A DNA stretch of 64,000 nucleotides, taken from Arachidicoccus sp. (GTDB lineage: Bacteria > Bacteroidota > Bacteroidia > Chitinophagales > Chitinophagaceae). The position numbers were made by a program, and so were the translations under genes. Positions 35,091 through 42,773 of the stretch are shown piece after piece; position 1 is the stretch's first letter; each line of letters starts with the position of its first letter. Under the pieces are notes generated by a model. That model was not told the DNA's origin and ran no database searches. It was given only the letters and a program-made list of their open reading frames with translations. The stretch lies in assembly GCA_028283605.1 (NCBI GenBank), contig JAPWKH010000009.1:62001-126000 (forward strand), read 5' to 3'.

Positions 35091-36047
35091 TATTATCCAT
35101 TCGGGCTACAACAGAAGGGAATAGGATTAACGCAACAAACTAATCCACTGCACAATAAGTATACTTATAACGGTAAGGAACTTCAAGAAGACTTAGGTCT
35201 TGACCAATACGATTATGGCGCAAGAATGCAAGACCCACAACTCGGCGTTTGGCACAATCTTGACCCGCTTGCTGAAAACAATCGTCGGTGGACACCATAT
35301 GCTTATGCCGCAGACAATCCGATTAAATTTATAGACCCTGACGGAATGGATTATACCACAAGCGACCCGAATGAGATTGCACAAATTCTTAATCAGGTAC
35401 AAAATGGAACTTTTAATGCTGCCGATTATGATAAAGGAGATGATAACCCAATATCTCCAACAATGAGGAGTATGCTTGATTATATTTATGATAAGGAGGG
35501 AAGAGGTTTTGAAGACGAATCATCCCACCCGCCAACAGACCAGCCGACAAAATTCGGTATAGATATGGCAACATTTAAGTTGAGTGCTAAAAGTATTTTA
35601 GGCATTGACCCGACACTTGAAAATTTACAGAAATTAACACAAGACCAAGCAGATGCTTTTTATGTTAAGTATTATTTTCAAAGATTTAATTTAGATAAGA
35701 TAAATAATTTACCTGTTTTAAAAGCGCTCTTTTCTCAAGAGCCACTTGGAGAATACAGAATGGTAGTAAATGCTAAGAAAGCATTAAACGATATTACGCA
35801 AAGCAATTACTCAACAAATGCGCAGGCGTTTAGTGATGCAGAAGTTTCGGCTTTAAATTCCGTAGATGCAACACCTTATATTTACTCGTTTGCAACATAC
35901 CAATACCAAAGTTATGAGAGCATTTATGATGGCAATCCTGCAAAATACGGAGCATACATAGATGGATGGATAAATAGGCTTAATGAGTTGTTAGATGATA
36001 AACAAAAAAACTTTACATCCCCTAAGCAAAAAAAATCAGGCAAGTGA
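35091..36047 (+). pseudogene. Headless RHS tip cassette with GH108 muramidase-like domain
   Basis: RHS homology starts abruptly near 35084-35091 (YYPFGLQQKGIGLTQQ, same frame as the following 273-codon ORF from 35226) and runs through the core end (QYDYGARMQDPQLGVWHN, DNPIKFIDPDGM) into a tip. The tip has DYIYDKEGRGFED, TKFGIDMATFK, LTQDQADAFYVKYYF and YIDGWINRLNELL, the order seen in GH108 N-acetylmuramidases plus their PG-binding tail; the catalytic Glu would be Glu91 counted from 35226. No start codon, signal peptide or RHS body remains upstream. It is probably silent unless recombined. Confidence 0.65.
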
Positions 36048-36544
36048 AAAGAGTAACATTATTTTTAAGTTGTGTATTATTTATTTGTTGTTCTACTAAG
36101 AGTAGTTCAAAGAAAACAAATAGTTTTTCGATTAAACATACTGCGGAAAAGAAATTAGATTCTTTTCCAATTAGTAAATTGGCAGGTGGTTGGTGTTGGA
36201 GTGTTAAAGATTCTATTGATTTCAGTATTACTCTCGTTGTCAAACATGATAGTATTTTTGGCGAATACTCCAGCATTGTATCCAATGGTAAGTACTTAAA
36301 TACTGATGATGACCAAAAAATATGGGCATTTAAAATTCCATATACTATAATACTTGATACGTCAAAGTATTTTCCAATTACCAATTTTTATGATAATTCA
36401 ACGGCTCATTTAAAAATTGAGTTTGATGAAAAAAATGACGTATTAATATGGAAATTGCAAGAAGACAATGACAATACTCCATTTTTGCCACATTACGCCA
36501 CACTTCATCGTTGCAAAGAAGCTAATGTTGATGGGTTTCAGTAG
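36044..36544 (+). CDS. Putative lipoprotein, candidate immunity protein of the GH108-like tip
   Basis: A 166-aa protein starting at GTG, which overlaps the stop codon of the RHS cassette (GTGA), implying translational coupling. The start is a lipoprotein-like signal (LFLSCVLFICCS). The mature part is beta-rich (SKLAGGWCWSVKDSIDF, HDSIFGEYSSIV) with no recognised family. An envelope anchor and tight coupling to a muramidase-like tip support an immunity role. Confidence 0.55.
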   Translation: MKRVTLFLSCVLFICCSTKSSSKKTNSFSIKHTAEKKLDSFPISKLAGGWCWSVKDSIDFSITLVVKHDSIFGEYSSIVSNGKYLNTDDDQKIWAFKIPYTIILDTSKYFPITNFYDNSTAHLKIEFDEKNDVLIWKLQEDNDNTPFLPHYATLHRCKEANVDGFQ

Positions 36545-36716
36545 AGTGTAGATAGATAAATTTTAGATAAACGATATAACCAAAATCACTCCATCGAGCG
36601 GCTTTTTTTGTCTTTAAATCATCTGCAATAAAAAAGTTTTCCACATTTTATATTTTTCGGCTGTAACCCTTTCTGCGCTTGCGTTTCAGCCGTTTTTTAC
36701 GTTCTCTTTGTCCACC
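36545..36716 (+). other. Region between cassette 3 and the inverted-repeat block
   Basis: No gene. CGGCTG (36658-36663) pairs with CAGCCG (36687-36692), followed by six T, a terminator-like hairpin with a long loop. GAGCGGCTTTTTTT near 36595 looks like the right half of the terminator used after cassette 1, with its left arm missing. Confidence 0.4.
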
Positions 36717-37657
36717 GCCCGCACTGTCTGCATTTGAACGATTTTGGAGCGGGTTTTTTGGTGGTTTTGGCGGGTGTTTCCGTGTAATTTTTGTGTGGTT
36801 GTTTTTTATGGTTTGCGGTGTTCTTCTTTTTATTTTTTCGGGGGCTTTTTCTGCGGACTGTTTGCAGTCCGTTGTTTAAATTTTTGTGCCTTTGACACGC
36901 CGTTTTTCGGGGCTTTTTTCGGGGGCTTTTTCTTTTTTTATTTCCTGCTCCGCAGGAAAACGGGGCCTTTCGTTTGGCGGAATTTCCGCCGAATATTTTT
37001 TATTGGTTTCGCCATTAGCGCACATTCATCCCGAAATTTCAAGATGAATTTTTTAGTTTTTAGTCGGTCAGTTTTTACAGAAAAATTATTTTTCTGTTCC
37101 ACCGCAAGCGGACAATTTTTTCGGGGGCTTTTTTCGCTGCAATACAGATATATTTTTTGTTTTTCAATCGCCTGAAAGCATTATAAAATTTAACACTTCG
37201 GACATTTTGACGGCTGTTGTTTTTCTTTGTTTTTAATCGTTGTTTTTTATAAATTTTCTTTGCCGAAAATCGGCAAAACAGGTTGCTCTTTGCTCCGACA
37301 CGGAGCAAATTTTTTCGGGGCTTTTTTCTTTCCCACGCCAAAGGCGTGAATGTTTTTTCGGGCTGTTGCAATCCGTATTTTTATTGTATCGTGGCTTCGA
37401 CACTCTTTTTTTTCGGGGGCTTTTCTTCGCTCCGTTGGAGCGATATATTTTTGTTTTGGTGTATGCTGTCGGGCTTTGTTTTCGGAATGTTTTTTTCGAG
37501 TTTTCAGATGCAGTTTTCGGCTCGCTTTCCGTTGTTGCTGCCTTTGGCTTTTCGGGGCTTTTTTTATTTTTTTCGGGGGCTTTTTTCTTTCTTCTTTGTT
37601 TGGTTTTTTGTAGTCTGCCGCCCGCTCCAAAATCGTTCAAATGCAGACAGCGCGGGC
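36717..37657. repeat. Non-coding block bounded by 37-bp inverted repeats, with hairpin and T/G-rich repeat array
   Basis: The 37 bp at 36717-36753 recur as the reverse complement at 37621-37657 with one mismatch. The 941-bp block is T/G-rich on the plus strand and holds about nine copies of TTTTTCGGGG(G)CTTTTTTC (near 36834, 36903, 36915, 37116, 37311, 37352 partial, 37406, 37549 and 37567). Many are next to short perfect hairpins such as CGGACTG/CAGTCCG (36854-36871), TTTCCTG/CAGGAAA (about 36940), TTTGCTCCG/CGGAGCAAA (about 37289) and CACGCC/GGCGTG (about 37334). Reading frames across it are low-complexity and change frame between repeats, so no protein is supported. It may be a non-autonomous element or a structured RNA/DNA region. 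Confidence 0.65.
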
Positions 37658-37774
37658 ATTTTGCTTTTTTCTGTATGTTGATAATTATTTTTTCTTGTTC
37701 CTTATTTACTGCTTTTTTTATTCCTGTTTTCTTATCACTAAACCTTTTATCTATAGTTAAATCAGAATAAACCG

Positions 37775-38602
37775 TCATAAATCAGTGTAAATAAAAAGTT
37801 CTTCAGGAGTATATCCAAATTTCCTTCTGATACTTTTGGCCTGTGCCCATTTCTTTTCTATTGGATTAAGGTCGGGGCTGTAAGGTGGGAGAAACTCCAA
37901 AGGTATGTCCTTGCTTTTGCACAGCCCGCAAAGCATCATCCCGCTTGTGAAATGTTGCATTGTCAAGTACAATAACCGAGTTTGGAGCAATAGCAGGTAA
38001 TAATTGCTGTGTAAGCCAGCCATAGAATACATCGGCATCTATGTTACAATCAAATAAACATACATTGAGTAGCTTGAAGTTTGTTATCGCTCCGATAGCG
38101 TTTAGCCTTCCTCTTGCGTGCCAGTCTTTACAGCCATAACATTTCTTCCCTTTTTGGCTGTAGCCATTTCCTCTGGGCGCATCTACCGAAAACCCACTTT
38201 CATCTAAATAAACAACAGGTCTTTTTTCGATCCGCTCATAGCGCAATAATTTAAGTTGGAAGATAAGCCTGGAGAGTTCATCTGCTTTGGGATGAAACAG
38301 CGTTTTTTTTAGCTGATTCCCAAACGCTTTAGGGCATAAAATATCGTGCTTTGCCCTACCCCAAACTTCCTCGCTCTCTCATATTGATAATGATCCGGAT
38401 GTTGCTCAACATCTTTTCGCAATGCTTCCATATCTATTTTTGTTGAAGGTTTGTTCCGCTTTGTTTTAGGATTTATACATTTTTACCATCTACTCAACGT
38501 CCTTATGGGAATACCAAATCTTTCTGCAGTTTCTTGAAATGTGAGCTTTTCCTGACGCTTAATCTTAAATAATTGTTTGCGGAAATCTATAGAATACGAC
38601 AT
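37775..38602 (-). pseudogene. Degenerate IS630-family transposase
   Basis: From the ATG at 38602 the protein begins SYSIDFRKQLFKIKRQEKL, an IS630-type HTH. It is interrupted by an in-frame TAA at 38483-38485 where Lys is expected, then continues (INPKTKRNKPSTKIDMEAL). A stop and frame change follow near 38309, then the catalytic core (VVYLDESGF, VIVLDNATFHKR). Another frame change near 37918-37926 precedes the end (PPYSPDLNPIEKKW). All three DDE residues are still recognisable, but at least three lesions make it non-functional. Its upstream end is cut by the IS3 element at 38603. Confidence 0.85.
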
Positions 38603-38664
38603 TGGACTTCCCCCCCAAAAGTTGGAGACAGATTTAAGTATTTTAAAAATTAAATTTGTATCCA

Positions 38665-38967
38665 ATGAGAACAAGATTATTTACAGAAGAATTCAAGAAA
38701 AAAGCCGTAGTTCTTTCTGTCAGTAGGGGGAGTGTTAAAGAAGTTGCGGAAGAATTAGGTATCCGAGCCGAATTGTTAAGCAAATGGCGCAGCAATCCTT
38801 TATACAATGGCGGTCATCTACTTGCAGACAACCTCAAATTAAGTGAGGAGCAGTTAAAAATCCGTCGTTTGGAAAAGGAACTCCGGGAAATAAAACTGGA
38901 AAGCGAAATACTAAAAAAAGCACTGGGCATTTTCTCAAGAAACGAACGGAATACTACGCATTTATAA
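38665..38967 (+). CDS. IS3-family transposase OrfA
   Basis: A 100-aa HTH_Tnp_1-type protein (TEEFKKKAVVLSVSRGSVKEVAEELGI, quoted in parts: SVKEVAEELGI, LLSKWRS) with a C-terminal leucine-zipper-like helix. It binds the element ends. Near its end the tract CTA AAA AAA G (38911-38920) is a classic -1 slippery site that would fuse it to OrfB. ATG 38665 is preferred over the TTG at 38656. A TAAATTTG -7-like box lies just before it. Confidence 0.88.
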   Translation: MRTRLFTEEFKKKAVVLSVSRGSVKEVAEELGIRAELLSKWRSNPLYNGGHLLADNLKLSEEQLKIRRLEKELREIKLESEILKKALGIFSRNERNTTHL

Positions 38968-38993
38968 AACCCAATGAAAAGGATTATTCCGTT

Positions 38994-39824
38994 ATGATGC
39001 TGTGTAAAGTATTACATATAGGAAGTAGTACTTATTACAGATGGAGAAAATGCCCTGAGAAGAATCAAATAGCAGAAAAAAAAGAGTTGGAACAACAAGT
39101 ATTCCAAGAATATGACCGTAGCCATAAAAGATACGGGAGCCCACGTATAAAAGTGGAACTAAACAAAAAAGGACTATTTGTATCTTTAAAAACGGTCGCT
39201 ACCATCATGCGCCGCAAAGGCTTGAAAAGTATTATCAGAAAACGTTACCGCGTAAGCACAACCGATTCCAATCATACTTACAAAGTAAGTGACAACCTGT
39301 TGAATCGTTGTTTCTCCGCTGATTTGCCTTCCCAGAAATGGGTGAGCGATATAACTTACATACCAACTTACGAAGGTTGGCTGTATTTAACAATAGTCAT
39401 GGATTTGTTTGACAGAAAAATAATCGGTTGGTCATTTTCATACGACATGACAGCGTTAAATACCACGGTAAAAGCATTGCAGATGGCATTTGTAAACCGT
39501 CCTCCCGGTAAAGGACTGCTCTTTCATTCCGATCGCGGTATACAATATGGCTGTGAAGCATTCAGGAGCAAACTATCAAGCCGTAAGATAACCCAAAGCA
39601 TGAGTCGGAAGGGCAACTGTTGGGATAATGCGCCGTCAGAAAGTTTCTTCAAAACCTTAAAAGCAGAATTGGTGTATCATGAAACTTTCCGCACAAGAAA
39701 AGAAGCAGAATCTGCTATCTTTGACTTTATTGAGATTTGGTATAACAGAAAAAGAAGACATTCTTTCCTTAATTACCAAACTCCTTGTGAAAAAGAAATG
39801 GAATATCTTAAGCAATATGCATAG
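38994..39824 (+). CDS. IS3-family transposase OrfB (DDE integrase core)
   Basis: A 276-aa frame (open further upstream to the slippery site) with an HTH_21 domain (YGSPRIKVELNKKG) and an rve integrase core. The catalytic residues are D in WVSDITYIPT, D in LLFHSDRGIQYG and E in NAPSESFFKTLKAEL. It is in the -1 frame relative to OrfA, so the active transposase is probably the OrfAB fusion made by frameshifting at 38913-38920. It is intact, and the element may still be mobile. Confidence 0.92.
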   Translation: MMLCKVLHIGSSTYYRWRKCPEKNQIAEKKELEQQVFQEYDRSHKRYGSPRIKVELNKKGLFVSLKTVATIMRRKGLKSIIRKRYRVSTTDSNHTYKVSDNLLNRCFSADLPSQKWVSDITYIPTYEGWLYLTIVMDLFDRKIIGWSFSYDMTALNTTVKALQMAFVNRPPGKGLLFHSDRGIQYGCEAFRSKLSSRKITQSMSRKGNCWDNAPSESFFKTLKAELVYHETFRTRKEAESAIFDFIEIWYNRKRRHSFLNYQTPCEKEMEYLKQYA

Positions 39825-39919
39825 CTTTTCTTTTCACCAAAGAATATCTGTCTCCAGCTTTCGGGGTTAAGTCCAGTTAATTTTAAATCTATGTTGTGCA
39901 GTTAGTTATAATATTCTTT

Positions 39920-39927
39920 TACTTTTG
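39920..39927 (+). promoter_or_regulatory. -7 element of panB
   Basis: TACTTTTG matches the consensus and lies 24 bp before the panB ATG. A TTG at 39894-39896 is 23 bp upstream and only about 20 bp from the IS3 end, so the insertion lies at the edge of this promoter. Confidence 0.4.
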
Positions 39928-39951
39928 CTAAAGAAATAATCCAGCAAATAA

Positions 39952-40770
39952 ATGTCATCTGCAACACAGGAAATAAAACGGATAACTACACATACTTTAC
40001 AAAAAATGAAAGCCGCAGGAGAAAAAATTTCCATGCTCACGGCGTATGATTTTTCTTTTGCAAAAATATTTGATGAAGCGGGTCTTGATGTCTTGCTTGT
40101 CGGCGATAGTGCAAGTAATGTTATGGCCGGCCATGAAACCACTTTGCCCATTACCTTGGACCAAATGATTTATCATGCGCAGTCAGTTGTTCGCGGCGCA
40201 AAGAGATCTTTAGTTGTAGCGGATTTGCCTTTTGGCGCTTATCAGTCAAACGAAGAAATTGCTTTATCCTCCGCCATACGTATGATGAAAGAAGCCGGTG
40301 TTCATGCATTGAAACTGGAAGGCGGTATTGAAATTTGCAGCAGTGTAAAGAAGATCGTATCGGCGGGTATTCCTGTAATGGGGCATTTAGGATTAACGCC
40401 GCAAAGCATTTATAAATTCGGCACGTATGCCGTACGGGCGAAAGAGGAAGCGGAAGCGGAAAAATTAAAATCCGATGCATTGGCGTTGCAAGATGCTGGC
40501 GTATTTGCTGTAGTATTAGAAAAAATTCCGGCAGCATTGGCAAAAGAAGTTTCGCAATCTTTACATATTCCTTCCATCGGTATCGGTGCGGGCGGCGATT
40601 GTGACGGACAAGTATTGGTAATGCACGATATGCTTGGGATCAACAATGAATTTAATCCAAGGTTTGTAAGAAAATATCTGAATCTTTATGATGATATTAA
40701 GGATGCAGCTCAGCAATATATAAGCAACATAAAAGCCAAAGATTTCCCGAATCAACACGAATCATATTAA
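39952..40770 (+). CDS. panB: 3-methyl-2-oxobutanoate hydroxymethyltransferase
   Basis: At 272 aa this matches PanB, which transfers a hydroxymethyl group from methylene-tetrahydrofolate to 2-oxoisovalerate, giving ketopantoate for pantothenate and CoA. Typical motifs are [19 protein letters not shown] (with the metal-binding region following as [19 protein letters not shown]), [26 protein letters not shown] and [21 protein letters not shown]. It lies just downstream of the IS3 element and is followed after 42 bp by xth. Confidence 0.96.
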   Translation: MSSATQEIKRITTHTLQKMKAAGEKISMLTAYDFSFAKIFDEAGLDVLLVGDSASNVMAGHETTLPITLDQMIYHAQSVVRGAKRSLVVADLPFGAYQSNEEIALSSAIRMMKEAGVHALKLEGGIEICSSVKKIVSAGIPVMGHLGLTPQSIYKFGTYAVRAKEEAEAEKLKSDALALQDAGVFAVVLEKIPAALAKEVSQSLHIPSIGIGAGGDCDGQVLVMHDMLGINNEFNPRFVRKYLNLYDDIKDAAQQYISNIKAKDFPNQHESY

Positions 40771-40812
40771 TATTGAAGAACAGCATATTTTTTATTCAGT
40801 AATAATTTATTT

Positions 40813-41589
40813 ATGCGTATCATTTCATATAATGTAAACGGTATTCGATCGGCCATAAAGAAAGGATTTATCGAATGGCTGGCTACCCATCCTGCAGATA
40901 TTATTTGCCTTCAGGAAACTAAAGCAAGCAAAGGAGATGTAGATATTCAGCAAATAGAAAAGCTGGGGTATGAAACCTATTGGTTCTCGGCGCAAAAAAA
41001 AGGATATAGCGGCGTAGCTGTTTTAACGAAGATAAAGCCGGAAGAAATCGTATATGGCAATAAACTTGAACAAAGCGATTTTGAAGGGCGAACCATACAG
41101 TTGAAGTTTAAAGATTTTACTTTAATCAATGCTTATTTCCCTTCCGGAACAAGCGGAGATGAGCGGCAAACCTATAAATATCAATGGCTGGATGAATTCC
41201 TTGAGTTTATTAATTTATTAAAAAAGAAAGATTATCATTTGGTGATTACGGGAGATTATAATATTGCGCATGAAGCAATAGATATTCATGATCCTAAGGG
41301 CAATAAAAATTCTTCAGGTTTCTTATCCAAAGAGCGTGAATGGATGACGAAGTTTTTGAAGCATGGTTTCGTTGATACTTTTCGTTACCTGCATCCGGAA
41401 GCTACAGGCGCTTATAGCTGGTGGAGCCAGCGGTTTCCTACTGTACGATTGAATAACAAAGGCTGGAGAATAGACTACATCAGCGTTACGGAAAATCTTA
41501 CGTCAAAAATTAAAGATGCGCGAATATATCCCGATGTAAAACACAGCGATCATTGCCCTGTTTATCTTGAACTTGATTTTAAAGAATAA
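40813..41589 (+). CDS. xth: Exodeoxyribonuclease III
   Basis: A 258-aa AP endonuclease/3'-5' exonuclease of the EEP fold for base excision repair. Motifs: ISYNVNGIRSA (with Asn), CLQETKA (metal-binding Glu), INAYFPSG, VITGDYNIAHEAIDIHDPKG (Asp and Asn), and the C-terminal RIDYISVT and KHSDHCPV (Asp-His pair). The length and motif order fit bacterial ExoA/XthA. The gene lies 42 bp after panB and 27 bp before the DUF4286 gene, possibly in one transcript. Confidence 0.94.
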   Translation: MRIISYNVNGIRSAIKKGFIEWLATHPADIICLQETKASKGDVDIQQIEKLGYETYWFSAQKKGYSGVAVLTKIKPEEIVYGNKLEQSDFEGRTIQLKFKDFTLINAYFPSGTSGDERQTYKYQWLDEFLEFINLLKKKDYHLVITGDYNIAHEAIDIHDPKGNKNSSGFLSKEREWMTKFLKHGFVDTFRYLHPEATGAYSWWSQRFPTVRLNNKGWRIDYISVTENLTSKIKDARIYPDVKHSDHCPVYLELDFKE

Positions 41590-41616
41590 AAATAATACCG
41601 CTCAGCCAATCTCCGT

Positions 41617-41922
41617 ATGTACTTATACAATATCACAATTAAAATTGAGCAGTCGATTCATGAGGATTGGCTTGCATGGATGAAAGATATATACATTCCA
41701 AAACTATTATCGTTTGCCCGGTTTACGGGTTATAAATTTTACAGGATACTGCAATTAGACGACACAGACGGGCCTACTTACGCGCTGCAATTATTTGCTG
41801 ATGAAATGAAATGTTACGATGAATTTATCACGCTCCATCATAAGGAAATTGAACACATGCAGCAACAGGCGTGGGGTTCACATATGCTTACCTTTTCTAC
41901 ATTGATGGAAATTGTGCATTAA
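41617..41922 (+). CDS. DUF4286 family protein
   Basis: A 101-aa cytoplasmic protein (MYLYNITIKIEQSIHEDWLAWM; YALQLFADEMKCYDEFI) matching the small DUF4286 family common in Bacteroidota. Its fold is probably a dimeric ferredoxin-like alpha/beta barrel, but no function is known. It lies 27 bp after xth. Confidence 0.8.
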   Translation: MYLYNITIKIEQSIHEDWLAWMKDIYIPKLLSFARFTGYKFYRILQLDDTDGPTYALQLFADEMKCYDEFITLHHKEIEHMQQQAWGSHMLTFSTLMEIVH

Positions 41923-42141
41923 ATGTGGACATTTTTAATTTAATTATTTATTATAATTTAAAAATAACTATATTCTCAAATACACGCGCAGCCAATGTTT
42001 TGAGAGTTTAATACGCTGAAACCCTTTATTTATAAGCATTTCAAAGATGTATTGTTCAAAAAAATATTTCAAAGAAGATGGATAATCTCTTAAAATCCAC
42101 GCTGCGCGTGCATTCGGAAGAAGTTAAAAAGATAAAAAATA

Positions 42142-42172
42142 TTTTGCCATCTCGCAAAAGCCGATAAATTTG
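42142..42172 (+). promoter_or_regulatory. Promoter of the HU gene
   Basis: TTTTG (42142-42146) and TAAATTTG (42165-42172) are separated by 18 bp, close to consensus, 32 bp before the ATG. The remaining upstream DNA (41923-42141) holds only a small CACGC/GCGTG palindrome at 42101-42113. Confidence 0.65.
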
Positions 42173-42204
42173 CCACTGTTATTAACTCATAAAAAATAAA
42201 AACT

Positions 42205-42474
42205 ATGAACAAAGCTGAATTAGTAGCTAAGATTGCTGATGATGCAGGCATTACAAAAACACAAGCAAATGCTGCATTGGATTCTTTTACAACAACAGTG
42301 CAAAAAGTATTGAAAGCCGGCGACAAATTGACTTTAGTAGGCTTCGGTACATTTTCTGTTTCTAAACGCGCAGCACGTACAGGACGCAATCCTCAAACAG
42401 GTGCGCCTTTGAAGATCAAAGCAAAAAAAGTTGCCCGCTTTAAGGCTGGTAAAGAGCTTTCATCAAAAATCTAA
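42205..42474 (+). CDS. HU-family DNA-binding protein
   Basis: An 89-aa histone-like protein. It has the HU fold: helical N-terminus (MNKAELVAKIADDAGITKTQA), the GFGTFSVSKRAARTGRNPQTG DNA-binding signature (quoted in part: FGTFSVSKRAARTGRNPQTG) and a KKVARFKAGKEL end. It bends and compacts DNA as a dimer. It has its own promoter and terminator, as expected of an abundant monocistronic gene. Confidence 0.95.
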   Translation: MNKAELVAKIADDAGITKTQANAALDSFTTTVQKVLKAGDKLTLVGFGTFSVSKRAARTGRNPQTGAPLKIKAKKVARFKAGKELSSKI

Positions 42475-42499
42475 ACTACGTATAAGCAACTTTTCAAAG

Positions 42500-42528
42500 G
42501 CAGAAGAAAAACATCTTCTGCTTTTTTT
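42500..42528 (+). terminator. Terminator after HU
   Basis: GCAGAAGA (42500-42507) pairs perfectly with TCTTCTGC (42514-42521) and is followed by seven T. Confidence 0.85.
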
Positions 42529-42586
42529 ATTAAAAAATAAAATGCATTTTTGCAATAATTAATTATTTTAATAAACATCATTCAAA

Positions 42587-42700
42587 ATGGGAAGAGGAGA
42601 TAAAAAAACAAAAAAAGGAAAAATATTTAAAGGCTCGTTTGGAAAAGCAAGGCCTGCAAGAGTTGCAAAACCTAAAAAGGAAGACGCAAAAAAAGATTAA
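42587..42700 (+). CDS. 30S ribosomal protein bTHX
   Basis: A 37-aa basic protein beginning MGRGDKKTKKGKIFKGSFGK, the signature of the small ribosomal protein bTHX (Thx), which sits in the head of the 30S subunit in Thermus and is widely encoded in Bacteroidota. The Bacteroidota form has an added lysine-rich tail (KPKKEDAKKD). Such a short gene is easily missed. A strong terminator follows at 42725-42762. The gene lies between HU and an esterase gene. Confidence 0.9.
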   Translation: MGRGDKKTKKGKIFKGSFGKARPARVAKPKKEDAKKD

Positions 42701-42724
42701 TAGCTGAAAATACTCTTTCAAATC

Positions 42725-42762
42725 AAACATCAAAACTGCCTTAAGTGTTTTGATGTTTTTTT
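42725..42762 (+). terminator. Terminator after bTHX
   Basis: AAACATCAAAAC (42725-42736) pairs perfectly with GTTTTGATGTTT (42747-42758), followed by more T. It ends only about 12 bp before the esterase ATG. Confidence 0.85.
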
Positions 42763-42773
42763 ATATTTGATGA

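Larger units (their letters stand above)
38603..39875 (+). mobile_element. IS3-family insertion sequence
   Basis: A 1273-bp element with imperfect inverted ends of about 30 bp: left TGGACTTCCCCCCCAAAAG at 38603 and, read inward from 39875, TGGACTTAACCCCGAAAGC; both continue TGGAGACAGAT. It carries orfA and orfB joined by a slippery A7G tract. The left end abuts the start codon of the IS630 remnant. No 3-4-bp target duplication is seen (CAT on the left, GTT on the right), so it may have been rearranged after insertion. Confidence 0.85.

Noticed and set aside
36717-37657. CRISPR-like array from the repeated TTTTTCGGGG motif
   Set aside because: Spacing is irregular, the intervening segments are hairpins rather than unique spacers of constant length, and no cas genes are nearby.
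37233-37778. Lysine-rich 181-codon ORF on the minus strand and overlapping frames on both strands
   Set aside because: Low-complexity Lys/Pro/Glu translation comes from the nucleotide repeat, which changes frame between copies; it also crosses the right inverted repeat.
38597-39882. Target-site duplication around the IS3 element
   Set aside because: Flanks read CAT on the left and GTT on the right; no shift of the ends by a few bases gives a convincing match.
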